From: Nilaparvata lugens | Taxonomy: Eukaryota; Arthropoda; Insecta; Hemiptera; Delphacidae | Assembly (NCBI RefSeq): GCF_014356525.2 | Contig: NW_024090276.1 | Span: 1 to 64,000, forward strand | Direction: 5' to 3' | DNA length: 64,000 nucleotides | Shown: piece by piece, positions 44,809 through 53,930 of the stretch | Layout of the letters: each line of letters opens with the position of its first letter | Position numbering within the stretch: position 1 is the stretch's first letter | Position numbers and translations under genes: made by a program | The notes under the pieces: generated by a model | Seen by the model: only the letters and a program-made list of their open reading frames with translations | What the model was told of the DNA's origin: nothing | Database searches by the model: none

Positions 44809-45248
44809 ATGCCCCTTAAGAGCAAGAAGCATGAGAGGCTGTTGCTTTCCAGGCTCATCAAACAAAGGCAAGAATATAAGGAAAAGTTGGTCAACAAACC
44901 TCAAAACAAGTTTTATCCAGGTCCCAGTCAGAGTATTGAGCCCGGTGATAAAGTGAGAATCAGCAAGTATAAAAAGATGTTTGACAGGGATATCTAGCCA
45001 ATTGGACTAATGAACTGTTCACAGTAGGACGTGTGCAACCTACAGTGCCTGTAACCTACGAATTGGAGGACTATAGAGGTGAACACATTGAAAGACGATT
45101 CTATTCTGAAGAAATTGTAAAGACAAAAGTGCCCAGTGTTTTCAAAATTGAAAAAGTGTTGAGGAAAAGAGGGAATAAACTGTTGGTATGCTGGAAAGGA
45201 TATAGCTCCAGTCACGACTCATGGATTGATGAGAACGATCTTGTGTAA
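44809..45248 (+). pseudogene. Integrase C-terminal domain with chromodomain, frameshifted
   Basis: 44809-44997 carries a basic linker and the start of an SH3-like fold (GDKVRISKYKKMF). A frameshift near 44990 leads to 45033-45248, which continues with that fold and a C-terminal chromodomain (VFKIEKVLRKRGNKLLVCWKGYSSSHDSWIDENDLV in two stretches around the Trp residues). Chromodomains read histone marks and can steer integration. The ATPase gene starts 2 bases after the stop. Confidence 0.8.
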
Positions 45249-45249
45249 G

Positions 45250-45974
45250 ATGAAACAGGTTGTGCAACAGAAAAAACAGTTTAGAGTTATCGATTTTGAC
45301 AAAGTGACTAGGGGGTGTGGCTTGGTGAAAATGGATACAAAGAAAAAGCGTCATGGACCATTGTTCCCCAATCATATGAGATGTATTATATGTGGACCTT
45401 CTGGTTGCAGCAAAACCAATCTACTATTCAACATGCTTTTCGATGAAAAAGGAATTAACTTTTCAAACATCTACCTTTTTCCAAAGACTACATTCCAGTC
45501 CAAGTAAGAGCTGCTCCGTACAATCATGCAAGGACTTGCAGGAAATGGAATAAACTATGTCGAGTGTGATAAAGTGAAGAAATACCCAACCCGCATGAGC
45601 TGCCACCCAACTCAATAATTATTTTCGATGATGAGATTTGTGAGCAGCAGAATGCCATCAGGAAGTACTTTAGTGCAGGCCGACACAGTGACATTGATGT
45701 GTTTTATCTAGCACAAACCTATAGCCGCATTCCAAAACAGCTGATTCGTGATAATGCAAACTTTCCAGTCATGTTTCAGCAGGATGAGCTAAACATGAAA
45801 CACTTGTACCGAGATCATGTCGGCACTGACATGACCTTTGATCAGTTCAAGGATATGTGTAACAAGGTTTGGTCAGTGGGGGATGCACACTCATTCCTAG
45901 TGATTGATTGGACATTGGACAGAAATGGAGGGCGCTACAGGAATGGACTTGATATGTATTTAGTTGATGCATAG
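45250..45974 (+). pseudogene. A32/FtsK-like genome-packaging ATPase, broken
   Basis: The ATG at 45250 lies just after the integrase stop. Walker A is CGPSGCSKTN (encoded around 45392-45420). A stop at 45505-45507 and a frameshift before about 45600 interrupt it. Walker B (IIIFDDE, encoded around 45616-45640) follows and the last frame (45699-45974) holds YLAQTYSRIPKQLIRDN, a sensor-like region. This ATPase family pumps DNA into capsids of Maverick, adintovirus and poxvirus-lineage viruses. Confidence 0.82.
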
Positions 45975-46013
45975 TGTCAGTTGAGCTTCAGTATATGTGG
46001 TACACTGAGCAAG

Positions 46014-47680
46014 ATGGACGTCTCCAGCAATAGACACTGTCAAAAGGCTGTAGAAGAGATTGCATCAACCATCAAGGCAATTGCAAAGTTGCGACGTAAC
46101 ATCAAAAGGAAACACAAGGAACTGACTCTTGGAAGGCAAGTGGCAGAGGAGCAGCATGCAAAACACTTCAAACCACTAACTGAACCACTTGACAATATAG
46201 TTGAAGTTCTCAATCAGCATTTGGCAGCACCACCACCACCACCACCACCACAGCCAGCAGCAGCGGCAGCAGCACAACCAGTACATGAACAATCTCCAGA
46301 GCCACGCCCACATTGCAGACGTTTTGCAGTTCCTGTAGGTCATCATGCACCACATACACCGCCACCTACACCATTGCTGTCCCGACCCCTAAAACAAGCG
46401 GTAAGACATCTGCCCAAAATTGGTGAGGAGTCTCCTTCGACCTTTGAAGGAATTGGAGAAGCTTCACAGTTGAGCCCAGTTCCAAGTACCTCGAGTACTG
46501 CACGCAAATTGTGGCCATTTGCAAGTGCCAATGATGATGAAAGTGATGCGATGGATGTGGATGAGGAGGAGGAGGAGGATGCTACTGCTCAGGGAGCATT
46601 ACTAACCAGCAGTCAAAAGAGGATTCGACAAGCAATGACCAAGGTTGGGTTGACTGGAACACCAGTGGGGCGTTATCTCCATAGAGCTATGAGTGGTGAT
46701 AGCAGCTCTGACAAAACATATAGACCAGAAGTTGTTGGCAATGACTACTATTTGGGTAACAAACTGTTAACCTTTGGAAGTGATAGAAGAAAGATTGTTC
46801 TGACTGACCCTAACAATCCTTCAAACGTGACAAGATTTGATGCAACACGTGGACTTTGTGAACTCATTTTCAAAAAGAAACCCATTACTCCATTGGCTAG
46901 TGATGAGGTGGCATACACTCGGATATTACACATTACAAACTTGTATAAGGAAAATCATGAACCAGATGGTAAGAGTAAAAACTCGAATGATACAAAGTTA
47001 GACTTGAATGATGATATTCCATTCAATTGTGGGGAAGCAGCAGCAGCAACAGCCACAGTGAAGGAAGGTATAAAAGAGGTTGATGAGGCTCAAGCTAATC
47101 AGTAGATTGCTAGTTGTACGAGGAAGAGGAGGTACCAGGGAAGAGGGGTACTGTCATCAATTGCAAAAGTTGCAGGTTCAATAGTTAAAAAGAGTGCTGG
47201 AAAATTGGTGAACAAGGCAATTGACATTCTGCCTGTTGAACTTTATATCCCCGGTTACCAGTACTGTGGACCAGGTACAAAGCTAGAGAAGCGGTTGGCA
47301 CGAGGCGATCCCAGTATAAATAGTCTTGATCGAGCCTGTAAGGAGCACAACATTGCTTACTCAAGGAGCAGTGATACATCAAGCAGAGCAGTAGCAGACA
47401 ACATTTTGGCAGATCGAGCTTGGAGTGTGGTAAAATCTGCAGACGCAGGAGCACTTGAGAAGGCTGCAGCACTAGCAGTGACCAACATCATGAAGGCTAA
47501 AGCAAAGTTTGGTGGAGGAGTACACCGCAGACATAAGACATAAGACAACAAAGACTCATGAACGAAAACGAGTGAAGAGATGTTCTGGTAAAAAGGGTAA
47601 AGGACTCTACCTGAAACAACAGCACAGGATGCAGGGAAATGGAGCACGTCGCCGTCAATGTGGCGGCAAGACAAGATGGT
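46014..47680 (+). pseudogene. PLA2-domain virion-type protein of element 2, nonsense and frameshift
   Basis: Starts at the ATG 46014 (MDVSSNRHCQKAVEE). It has a basic helical region (IAKLRRNIKRKHKELTLGRQ) matching the element 1 protein, Pro/Ala and Asp/Glu linkers, and a conserved segment (NDYYLGNKLLTFG, GLCELIFKKKP) also shared with element 1. A TAG at 47103-47105 interrupts the frame. It continues in the same frame into the PLA2 domain with calcium loop YCGPGTKL and catalytic HN in CKEHNIAYS: the Asp after the catalytic His is Asn here. A stop at 47541-47543 and a +1 shift lead into a basic tail ending near 47680 with one KGLYLK repeat. Confidence 0.82.
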
Positions 47681-48070
47681 AGTTGCCCTACCTGATCAAG
47701 CCCTCACCGATGCTGATCTCTACAAGTATGCATGTTGACTGAAGCTAAAGCACTTTCGAGGAGTGTTTATGCGGGATGCTCTACCATTGAATGGGCCCTG
47801 GAGGAGAGAATGCGGAATTATCAACCTGGACACCAGCACTGGAGCTGGCACACATTGGGTGTGCTATGTGAAGAAGGATGATGTGTCTCACTACTTTGAC
47901 GGATTTGGCAACCTGAGATGACCACAGGAGTTTATTGACTATATGCACAAAGGACTGGAGCCAGCATTGAGGATTGAGTACAACTATGATCAGAAGCAGG
48001 AAGATCTTTACTCACACATCTTTTGGACTGGGCATTTGTGTTTACAATTTTTGATTGATGGAAATAAATA
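47676..48070 (+). pseudogene. Adenovirus-type cysteine protease, two in-frame stops
   Basis: One frame from the ATG 47676 to about 48070 reads as an adenain-type (C5) protease, the maturation enzyme that trims capsid proteins. His lies in GTHWVCYV and the acidic position in YFDGFGN. TGA codons at 47736-47738 and 47919-47921 break it. The region where the nucleophile Cys is expected reads FWTGHLCLQFL; a Thr stands in front of Gly-His where I would expect Cys, so the active site may also be lost. It sits directly after the PLA2 gene. Confidence 0.72.
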
Positions 48071-48181
48071 ACTGATTTACTATCTCTCTTGTACATTATT
48101 TCCATCCCTGTACTTACTATAAATGCCGAGTGTAGGCTGATTGCTACTCATTGTGCAACTGTATGTTGAGCAGGCAACAAC

Positions 48182-49087
48182 ATGATGCTATGTTTTGGAG
48201 GTAGGACATCAATACTAAAGAGTGACTTTTATCCACCACTTGATGTGAGCAGCGGTGAATGGGAAATTGGTCTGATTAGCTTTACAAGTTGCAACTCAAT
48301 ACCTAATATTGTGGAAGGTTTTAATAATGTACTACATTTTTATGCAAGTAATAGAATTCCTAAGAAGGGTGATACTAGTGCAGAGATAACACATGATGAG
48401 CTTCGGAGTATGGCTAAAGCAAGATTTGAAGAGTATTGGAGCAAGGTGCTTAAACATCGGAAGCATAAACCTGGCAAGTCTGATGATGATGATAAGGATG
48501 GTACAGTATTGACTAAAAGGACTAAAAGGAGAATGTCAGCTACTACTGCTGACAAGGAGGATTTGGCTCTGCATCAGGTATCATTACCAACAGGTAGCTT
48601 TTAATTTTCTACAATTACTGACTTGCTTGCACAAAGGCTGTCAGAAAATGATGTTGATTTCCAGGTGACTGTAGATCCATCAACCTTAAAGTGTATAGTT
48701 TTGAGCAGTGCCAAGTTGGATTTACGACCACAAGATTCAATAGGGAAACTGTTGGGTTTTACCAATACCCAGTTCATAGAGCCCAACACATCTACTAGAA
48801 GTGATAATACTGTACAAATCAGTCAGCCTAATGTGATACGCATCACCTGCAACATTGTGACTGGATCTTACTCTAATGGAATTACAGATCACGTGATCTA
48901 TGAGTTTTACCCAAACATTGGTCCAGGGTATAAAATGGTGGTAACTGTGCAGAATGTAATCTATTTACCTGTAGACATCAAGCAGATTGGTAGCATTACC
49001 CTGCAAGTAGTCGACGAGTACGGTCGTCTTATAAATAATAGAGGCAAGGAAATAAATATTGCTTTACATTTGAGACAACGCAAGTGA
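48182..49087 (+). pseudogene. Penton-like minor capsid protein, one in-frame stop
   Basis: ATG at 48182 or 48185. 48182-48604 opens with a beta-rich start (LKSDFYPPLDVSSGEWEIG), then a Lys/Asp-rich loop. A TAA at 48602-48604 interrupts, and the same frame continues to 49087 with IGKLLGFT, IRITCNIVTGSYSNG, NVIYLPVDIKQIGSITLQVV and a C-terminal ALHLRQRK. By position and strand-rich pattern it corresponds to the penton-like protein conserved in adintoviruses and Mavericks. The family assignment is from memory of the pattern, not an alignment. Confidence 0.6.
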
Positions 49088-49088
49088 G

Positions 49089-49477
49089 ATGGTGCTGTTA
49101 TTTGGAAAGCTGAATCAAGGGCTGGATAAGGCTGCTGCAGTACACCCTCCTCCTCCTACAGAGATACGTTCTAAGCCTATAAAAGTAGATAATAGAAGGG
49201 AGGATGTCATTCAGCATTCAACCTTGACAAGGACCATGGCAATGCTCGTGCAAGCAACCCTCTGTTTGAAAAGAGTGCCATTGGTGATGGAAAAATAATG
49301 CTGTTTGCTTTTGATTGCTCCCGCCAAAATGAGTCACTCAAAACTGGAAGTATCGATGTGAGGATTGAGTTTGAAGCATCTGAAAACATTCCAGGTAATA
49401 CAACTGCCTACTGTATGATGATTCATGAGATGACTGAAGAGTATCGACCAATGTCAGGCCTTGTACTGTCGCCTTAA
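49089..49477 (+). pseudogene. Short capsid-like remnant, frameshifted
   Basis: 49089-49298 (ATG, 69 codons) shifts frame near 49260 into a beta-rich C-terminal stretch (DGKIMLFAFDCS, DVRIEFEASENIPGNTTAYC) ending at TAA 49475-49477. It lies right after the penton-like gene, where the major capsid protein is often found, and the end resembles strands of a jelly roll. It is far too short for a double jelly-roll capsid protein, so either most of it is deleted or it is something else. Confidence 0.35.
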
Positions 49478-49500
49478 AAAAGATATATAGTCAGTGCACA

Positions 49501-50460
49501 GTGATAAATTGCTCAGTTGAGCTCAAGACAATGAATGAGCCAGTCATGACAGGATACAGAGGACTCTTTATGGAGGAGGGGGAGCTGTCTTCGCATGAAG
49601 GGGAGGACGTGGTGGGCTGTGTTATTGGTGGGCGACTGCTGATGAAAGATGCCTCTACAAGTACAACTGGACTCAATGATGACGACTCCTACATTACAGC
49701 AGAAAGTGGTGTAGATGACTGGCCATTGAGTGGAGCAGAAAACATTTTTGGACCACTACCACTGTACCTGATGAACTTTCAAGGTTATGAAGGTTTGGAC
49801 AACAAGTTTATTGTGAAGGAGATGGCTATCCTGGAGCAAGATGATGAGCATCATGTGACTACTCATCACTACTTTTTCAAGCCTTCCTACTCCGAGTCTC
49901 TGCTCAAGACTAGCAGGCAAATCATTACCAACAACTGTATACATCAAGCTAAACATGGACTCAGGTGGTCAGACTGTGGGACAGAACATCTTCCCTATTC
50001 GGCTTTGGAGGAAATTGTGCGTGGAACAGTTGGAAGGTGGTTGGATCAGAACCAGCAGCATCCAATTAAAATTTTTGTCCATGGATATAAGCAGATTACT
50101 CTACTGGATACAATGCTACAGCTGAACAATGTGGAGTACCTGGACCTATCATCACCATATTTCTTTCCTGCTACGCCTGATTTGGAGTTGCTGATCAAGA
50201 AGATTGATGGCATATACTGCCCAGAACATCATCTACTCAACTTTATCGACATGGTGCGGAACAAGCTATCATTTTCAACGTTTGGAGATCGGTCAACCAA
50301 CAACGTCAACAACACTGATGGATTGTCAAATACACAACTATTTTGCTCATTGAAAATTGTTATAGCTCTACATGGATGGATTAACAAAACTTTGTTAGAA
50401 GATAGAACCTTTTGTTGCAATTTCTTCAATGCTGTTAATACTCATTTGCATTATCAATAA
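49501..50460 (+). CDS. RNase H-fold-like protein of insect mobile elements (tentative)
   Basis: An intact 319-codon frame; ATG options are at the first or eleventh codon. An acidic N-terminus is followed from about residue 85 by a pattern I associate with an exonuclease-like RNase H-fold family often found in insect Maverick-type elements: FIVKEMAIL, then HGLRWSDCG, then YSALEEIV, then IKIFVHGYKQ, then VEYLDLSSPY and CPEHH. The strand that normally starts with acidic metal ligands reads YLMNFQGYE, so catalysis looks unlikely. It is one of the few unbroken genes of element 2. It converges with the leftward cluster. Confidence 0.45.
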   Translation: MINCSVELKTMNEPVMTGYRGLFMEEGELSSHEGEDVVGCVIGGRLLMKDASTSTTGLNDDDSYITAESGVDDWPLSGAENIFGPLPLYLMNFQGYEGLDNKFIVKEMAILEQDDEHHVTTHHYFFKPSYSESLLKTSRQIITNNCIHQAKHGLRWSDCGTEHLPYSALEEIVRGTVGRWLDQNQQHPIKIFVHGYKQITLLDTMLQLNNVEYLDLSSPYFFPATPDLELLIKKIDGIYCPEHHLLNFIDMVRNKLSFSTFGDRSTNNVNNTDGLSNTQLFCSLKIVIALHGWINKTLLEDRTFCCNFFNAVNTHLHYQ

Positions 50461-51248
50461 AAAGAAATATTGTAATCAACTCTAAGATCTATCATTTATC
50501 CTCCTCACTCCTCTTTGAGTAAAGTGCACACTATTTGTTCACGTGGAGCTATTGCGCAATGTTATGTAATTGTATTATGTCATACAGACCTGTTGAAACA
50601 GGATTGCTTGTTGACTGAGTTGAAATAGGCTAGAGTTGGGATTAGATGAACTAAGCCAACCTAACCTTATTCAACTCAGTCTTATGCTTCACTCATTCCT
50701 CAGGAATATCTATAGTAGAAAGCAAAAAAGATATCCATTATGGTGTAATGGTAATCTAACCAGCACTCACCTGTCTTATAGATGTGTTGTAGATGCCCAG
50801 TTTTCATGGTATCCTACTGGGATTCGAACCCCGGACCTCTAGTATGGAAAGCCGCGATGCTAACCACTACACCATAATGGATATCTATTAACTAGCTTCA
50901 ACTATATGCTATCTCAGTCTTGACCTAGAGGAAACATCTATATTGATGTGCAAGATTCTGAGCTACTATTATTATCTATGGGATGAGGTGTTGAACACTG
51001 AATTAATGAAACTCTCAATCAATGGTTAACACACAAAATGAGGTTTATTTCATACATGTTTACATCATTACATGAGAGTTAGTTTTAGACAGTGGATCAG
51101 CCAATGAGGGTTTATTTCTTTATTATCATATTACAAATGGTTATACATTCAATAGTATTTGACTTTCTTGAACAGAAGTTTTAGACAGTGGATCAGCCAA
51201 TGATGGTTTATTATCATATTACAAATGGTAATACATTCAATATTAATT
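50461..51248. other. Gap between convergent gene sets
   Basis: No gene. It contains the palindrome with a tRNA-like module (50731-50885) and, near 51100-51245, a direct duplication of about 60 bases containing TTTTAGACAGTGGATCAGCC with surrounding ATTATCATATTACAAATGGT. Confidence 0.6.
50731..50885 (-). repeat. Palindrome with tRNA-Gly-like polymerase III module
   Basis: Arms ATATCCATTATGGTGTAATG at the left and its near-complement at the right. On the minus strand an A-box TGGTGTAGTGG (50864-50874) and B-box GGTTCGAATCC (50820-50830) frame a loop TTTCCAT with the anticodon position TCC. The anticodon stem is poorly paired; four of five T-stem positions pair. It resembles the module in element 1 (anticodon CCC there). 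Confidence 0.55.
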
Positions 51249-51647
51249 TTAATTCTTGAAAAGACTCAGTCTATGAGTATTTCCTGTCGAGTACACAGCA
51301 ATTTTGTACCCACTCATGTTTACCGGCTCAGCAGTAGTGACACTCTTGAACATTGTGTCGGTGTATTGAGATGGTGCAAAGACTTGTAGTATTTCATGCT
51401 CTTTTTCAAGGTTGATTGTGATTCTCTCTCCATATCTAGTTGTAAGTCTCTGCACCGCCTTCATGTCATACAGCTGTCCCTGCTGCAGGTCCTTCATGTT
51501 GCCGAATATTAATGGTTTCATGTCCTCTCCATCAACAAAGATTCGATTTGCGGTTGCTGACCCACTGCTAGAGCTAATGGCTGGACCACTGGCAGGGGTA
51601 TTGGCTGGATCACTGACAGAGCTGTTAGCACCCTCAATGTTTGACAT
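51249..51647 (-). CDS. Hypothetical protein, leftward cluster, gene 3
   Basis: Leftward frame; the ATG at 51647 directly follows the 3' splice site AATTGCAG (51648-51650). It begins MSNIEGANSSVSDPAN, a Ser/Ala/Pro-rich segment, then an ordered part (MKPLIFGNMKDLQQGQLYDM, RYGERITINLEKEHEILQVF, then YSTGNTHRLS). A phase-0 intron of 76 bases (51648-51723, donor CA|GTAAGT) could join it to the upstream ORF. No family recognised. Confidence 0.5.
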   Translation of the reverse strand: MSNIEGANSSVSDPANTPASGPAISSSSGSATANRIFVDGEDMKPLIFGNMKDLQQGQLYDMKAVQRLTTRYGERITINLEKEHEILQVFAPSQYTDTMFKSVTTAEPVNMSGYKIAVYSTGNTHRLSLFKN

Positions 51648-51678
51648 CTGCAATTCAAAATATTCATTGTTTCAAAAA

Positions 51679-52086
51679 TCAGTTAATACAATAATACTTT
51701 CCAATATCATGCAGCAAACTTACTGGTGATTCTTTATCACCATCTGGTATCAATGATGTCCACCAGCTATAGCTTGTTAGCAGATCTGCATCCCTAGCAA
51801 GATTGAGGTTAATGTCTTGGTACAGTCGTTTCAGCATGAGGGTGAGATTCAAACATTTGCAATACCATACATCTCCTAGTCTTACTGGTTCTCTACTGAG
51901 GTGGCAAGGGGGTACATGTAGAATTCTCAAGGATAAATGACCTATAGTTTCAGACATTGTTATAGCATTTTGATATGCTCGAGCATATGATTTATGAGGT
52001 AGATTCATGGCTTCAACTAGCCTGATGAGTCCTTCCACTCTATGTCTCAGATCCTCAAGGTAGACACGTTCCCTATACTCCTCCAT
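51679..52086 (-). CDS. Hypothetical protein, leftward cluster, gene 2
   Basis: Leftward frame. The ATG 52086 (MEEYRERVYLEDLRHRVEGL) follows the acceptor GATTACAG|A at 52088-52089, which I prefer to the ATG at 52125 that lies in the putative intron. It is helical with many Arg/Leu and has a possible CxC (VWYCKCLNLTLMLKRL). It either ends at 51679 or splices at 51723 into the next ORF. No family recognised. Confidence 0.5.
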   Translation of the reverse strand: MEEYRERVYLEDLRHRVEGLIRLVEAMNLPHKSYARAYQNAITMSETIGHLSLRILHVPPCHLSREPVRLGDVWYCKCLNLTLMLKRLYQDINLNLARDADLLTSYSWWTSLIPDGDKESPVSLLHDIGKYYCIN

Positions 52087-52121
52087 TCTGTAATCAGCAA
52101 TCACAATTGTAATTATAGTAG

Positions 52122-52706
52122 TCATAATAGTTGATAGTCATAATCTTTAGGAGAGATTCTTTCCTCCAAATAGTCCTTATAGTCTATAAAATAATGATCA
52201 TTCATATTCATATAGCGGTTTAATACCTCCTCCACCTCAAAGTTATCTTCTAAACCTAAGTAGTCTAGCAAGAAGGGGTCCCTTGTTAATATCGAGTATG
52301 ACATGTATTGTAAAATTTCTTGCAGGTCAGAACACCAGCAGGATACATCATCCAGGCGATTAAATGGTTGGAGGAGACGTATACTCATACAATAGGGTAG
52401 ATGATGACTTGGGTAAATAGTTTTTCTATGTGTGAATCTATATTCTACCAGGACATCAATTGCAGCCAAGTATTCCTCTTCATTGTAGCCACTCTTCTCC
52501 ATCATTATTATCAGATCTCTCATGTTGGAACGTTTGTTGACTGTTGACATCAAATCTCGAGTTTGTGTGGGAAAGGTATTATTGGTTGGGATTTGATATA
52601 GATCATATTTTATGCAGTTTGGTAGCTGATCAATGTCTACACCATAGTAAAGAGCTTCAACAGTTGCACACTGCACCAATTTGTAGAGCCTGGGAGGGCC
52701 TGGCAT
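52122..52706 (-). CDS. Hypothetical protein, leftward cluster, gene 1
   Basis: Leftward frame; the ATG 52706 (MPGPPRLYKLVQCATVEALY) follows the acceptor ATTTTTACAG|A. The longer frame to 52784 reads through the putative intron. It is about 195 residues of mixed helices, rich in Tyr and Asp near the C-terminus (NDHYFIDYKDYLEERI). Its stop overlaps the upstream ATG of the next frame by 4 bases (ATGA). No family recognised. The frame is unbroken. Confidence 0.55.
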   Translation of the reverse strand: MPGPPRLYKLVQCATVEALYYGVDIDQLPNCIKYDLYQIPTNNTFPTQTRDLMSTVNKRSNMRDLIIMMEKSGYNEEEYLAAIDVLVEYRFTHRKTIYPSHHLPYCMSIRLLQPFNRLDDVSCWCSDLQEILQYMSYSILTRDPFLLDYLGLEDNFEVEEVLNRYMNMNDHYFIDYKDYLEERISPKDYDYQLL

Positions 52707-52894
52707 TCTGTAAAAATTGAATTCAAATGTTATTTTATTGTACATAATATATATATAATACTGACTAGAATAGATAACCATCACTGTTGTTGATAGTGTG
52801 TCAAACCATCGTACAGTTGGTTAGGGAGTAACATATTGGGAGCAATGGTTGGGGAATAGTTTGCAAACGGCACACCACCACCATACTTATCCCT

Positions 52895-53302
52895 TTAAGA
52901 GATCTCTTCTGGTGGTGGACAAGGAGTTTCCACACTTGTCCCAGCTGCTTCATCCAACCGATCCTCTTCATCCATTTCATAGTCTAAAATCTCCTCGGCA
53001 GGTGGAGGACTGCCTGCTTGCTGTTGTCTGTCTCTGAAGGCAACTCCTTACTCAGGGTTGTAAGGAGGAGGTGGATCATCCTCAGGTTCAACTGCATTGT
53101 AAACCTGAGGATCAACTATCTCCTCCTCATTCTCCCACAGCTCAATCCGGGCTAGAGACTCCAATTCTTGTGAAGGGGAAGCTGGCATTGGAGTCTGGTT
53201 TTGACCAGAATTCAGCAATCCCCAATTCCTAAGGTTCTCCTCCGAGTTTGCTAGCTCCCAGTTCTTGAGAGGCGTGGGAGGCGTGGGAACTCTAGGGATC
53301 AC
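52895..53302 (-). pseudogene. PPxY-motif protein, leftward cluster, one in-frame stop
   Basis: 53302-53048 reads VIPRVPTPPTPLKNWELANS and ends EPEDDPPPPYNPE at a TAA. The same frame continues past it in coherent acidic/proline-rich sequence (SPPPAEEILDYEMDEEDRLD) to a TAA at 52895-52897, so the first stop looks like a nonsense mutation. PPPPY is a good PPxY late-domain-type motif. The 5' side runs into the minisatellite at 53330-53640, and a frameshift there is likely. No family recognised. Confidence 0.5.
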
Positions 53303-53759
53303 CCAGTTCCTTGTGGAAGTGGTTGGATGATTGGCGGTGGTTGGATGATTTGCGGCAGCTGGATGACTGGTGGTGGTGGGGTGACTGGCGGCGGTTGGAT
53401 GACTGGTGGTGGTGGTGGGGTGACTGGTGGCGGTTGGATGACTGGTGGTGGCGGTGGGGTGACTGGCGGCGGTTGGATGACTGGCGGCGGTGGTGGGGTG
53501 ACTGGTGGCGGTGGTTGGGTGACTGGTGGCGGTGGTTGGATGACTGGTGGTGGTGGTTGGATGACTGGCAGCGGTGGTGGGGTGACTGGTGGTGGTGGTG
53601 GGGTGACTGGTGGCGGTGGGGTGACTGGTGGCGGCGGCGAGATGAGGAGCTGGCTGACAAATGAGCCAACCCCTGGATTATTTGTGTGAGGCGGCTCATA
53701 ATGGCTGAAGCAGGACCCATCATCACTGTGATGACCCCATTGGACTGTGATGACTCCAT
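53292..53759 (-). CDS. N-terminal part of the minisatellite-bearing protein (frame uncertain)
   Basis: The leftward ATG 53759 gives a unique start (MESSQSNGVITVMMGPASAI, then SRLTQIIQGLAHLSASSSS) before entering the minisatellite, where this frame becomes His/Ser/Arg repeats. Another frame of the repeat gives PPVTPPPPVIQPP, similar to the proline repeat in element 1's TIRs, so an indel may have moved the frame. It probably belongs with the PPxY protein just downstream as one gene. Confidence 0.4.
   Translation of the reverse strand: MESSQSNGVITVMMGPASAIMSRLTQIIQGLAHLSASSSSRRRHQSPHRHQSPHHHHQSPHHRCQSSNHHHQSSNHRHQSPNHRHQSPHHRRQSSNRRQSPHRHHQSSNRHQSPHHHHQSSNRRQSPHHHQSSSCRKSSNHRQSSNHFHKELGDP
53330..53640. 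repeat. GGTGACTGGTGGCGGT minisatellite
   Basis: GC-rich tandem repeats of about 18-21 bases with TGACTGGTGGTGGTGG variants. Related repeats lie at 11050-11300 and 17800-18360 in element 1. The Trp/Asp-rich and Gly-rich rightward frames across it are artefacts. Confidence 0.85.
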
Positions 53760-53809
53760 TAGATATTGCTCTCAGCCATCTTCAACAAAGCAATGATTGG
53801 TTAGGTTCT

Positions 53810-53930
53810 GAAATGGTATGATAGGTTAAGGAATGGTTAGGATAGGTTAGGTTGGGTTTGGTTAGGTTCGGTTAGAAAAGGTTAGGTGGGATTAGGTTTG
53901 GTTTGGTTAGGCTAGGTACAGTAGGAATGG
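53810..53930. repeat. Degenerate GGTTAGG-rich tract
   Basis: Irregular copies of GGTTAGGTT and GGTTTGGTT. It resembles degenerate insect TTAGG sequence or shed units of the 31-bp array, whose tail is AACCTAACC in complement. No gene. Confidence 0.6.

Noticed and set aside
53311..53689. Long rightward Trp/Asp-rich and Gly-rich frames
   Set aside because: They are translations of the minisatellite on the strand opposite the likely coding direction, with no unique sequence.
53810..53930. Insect telomeric repeat array
   Set aside because: The GGTTAGG phrases are irregular and mixed with GGTTTGG; they are internal to element 2 and resemble degenerate 31-bp units.
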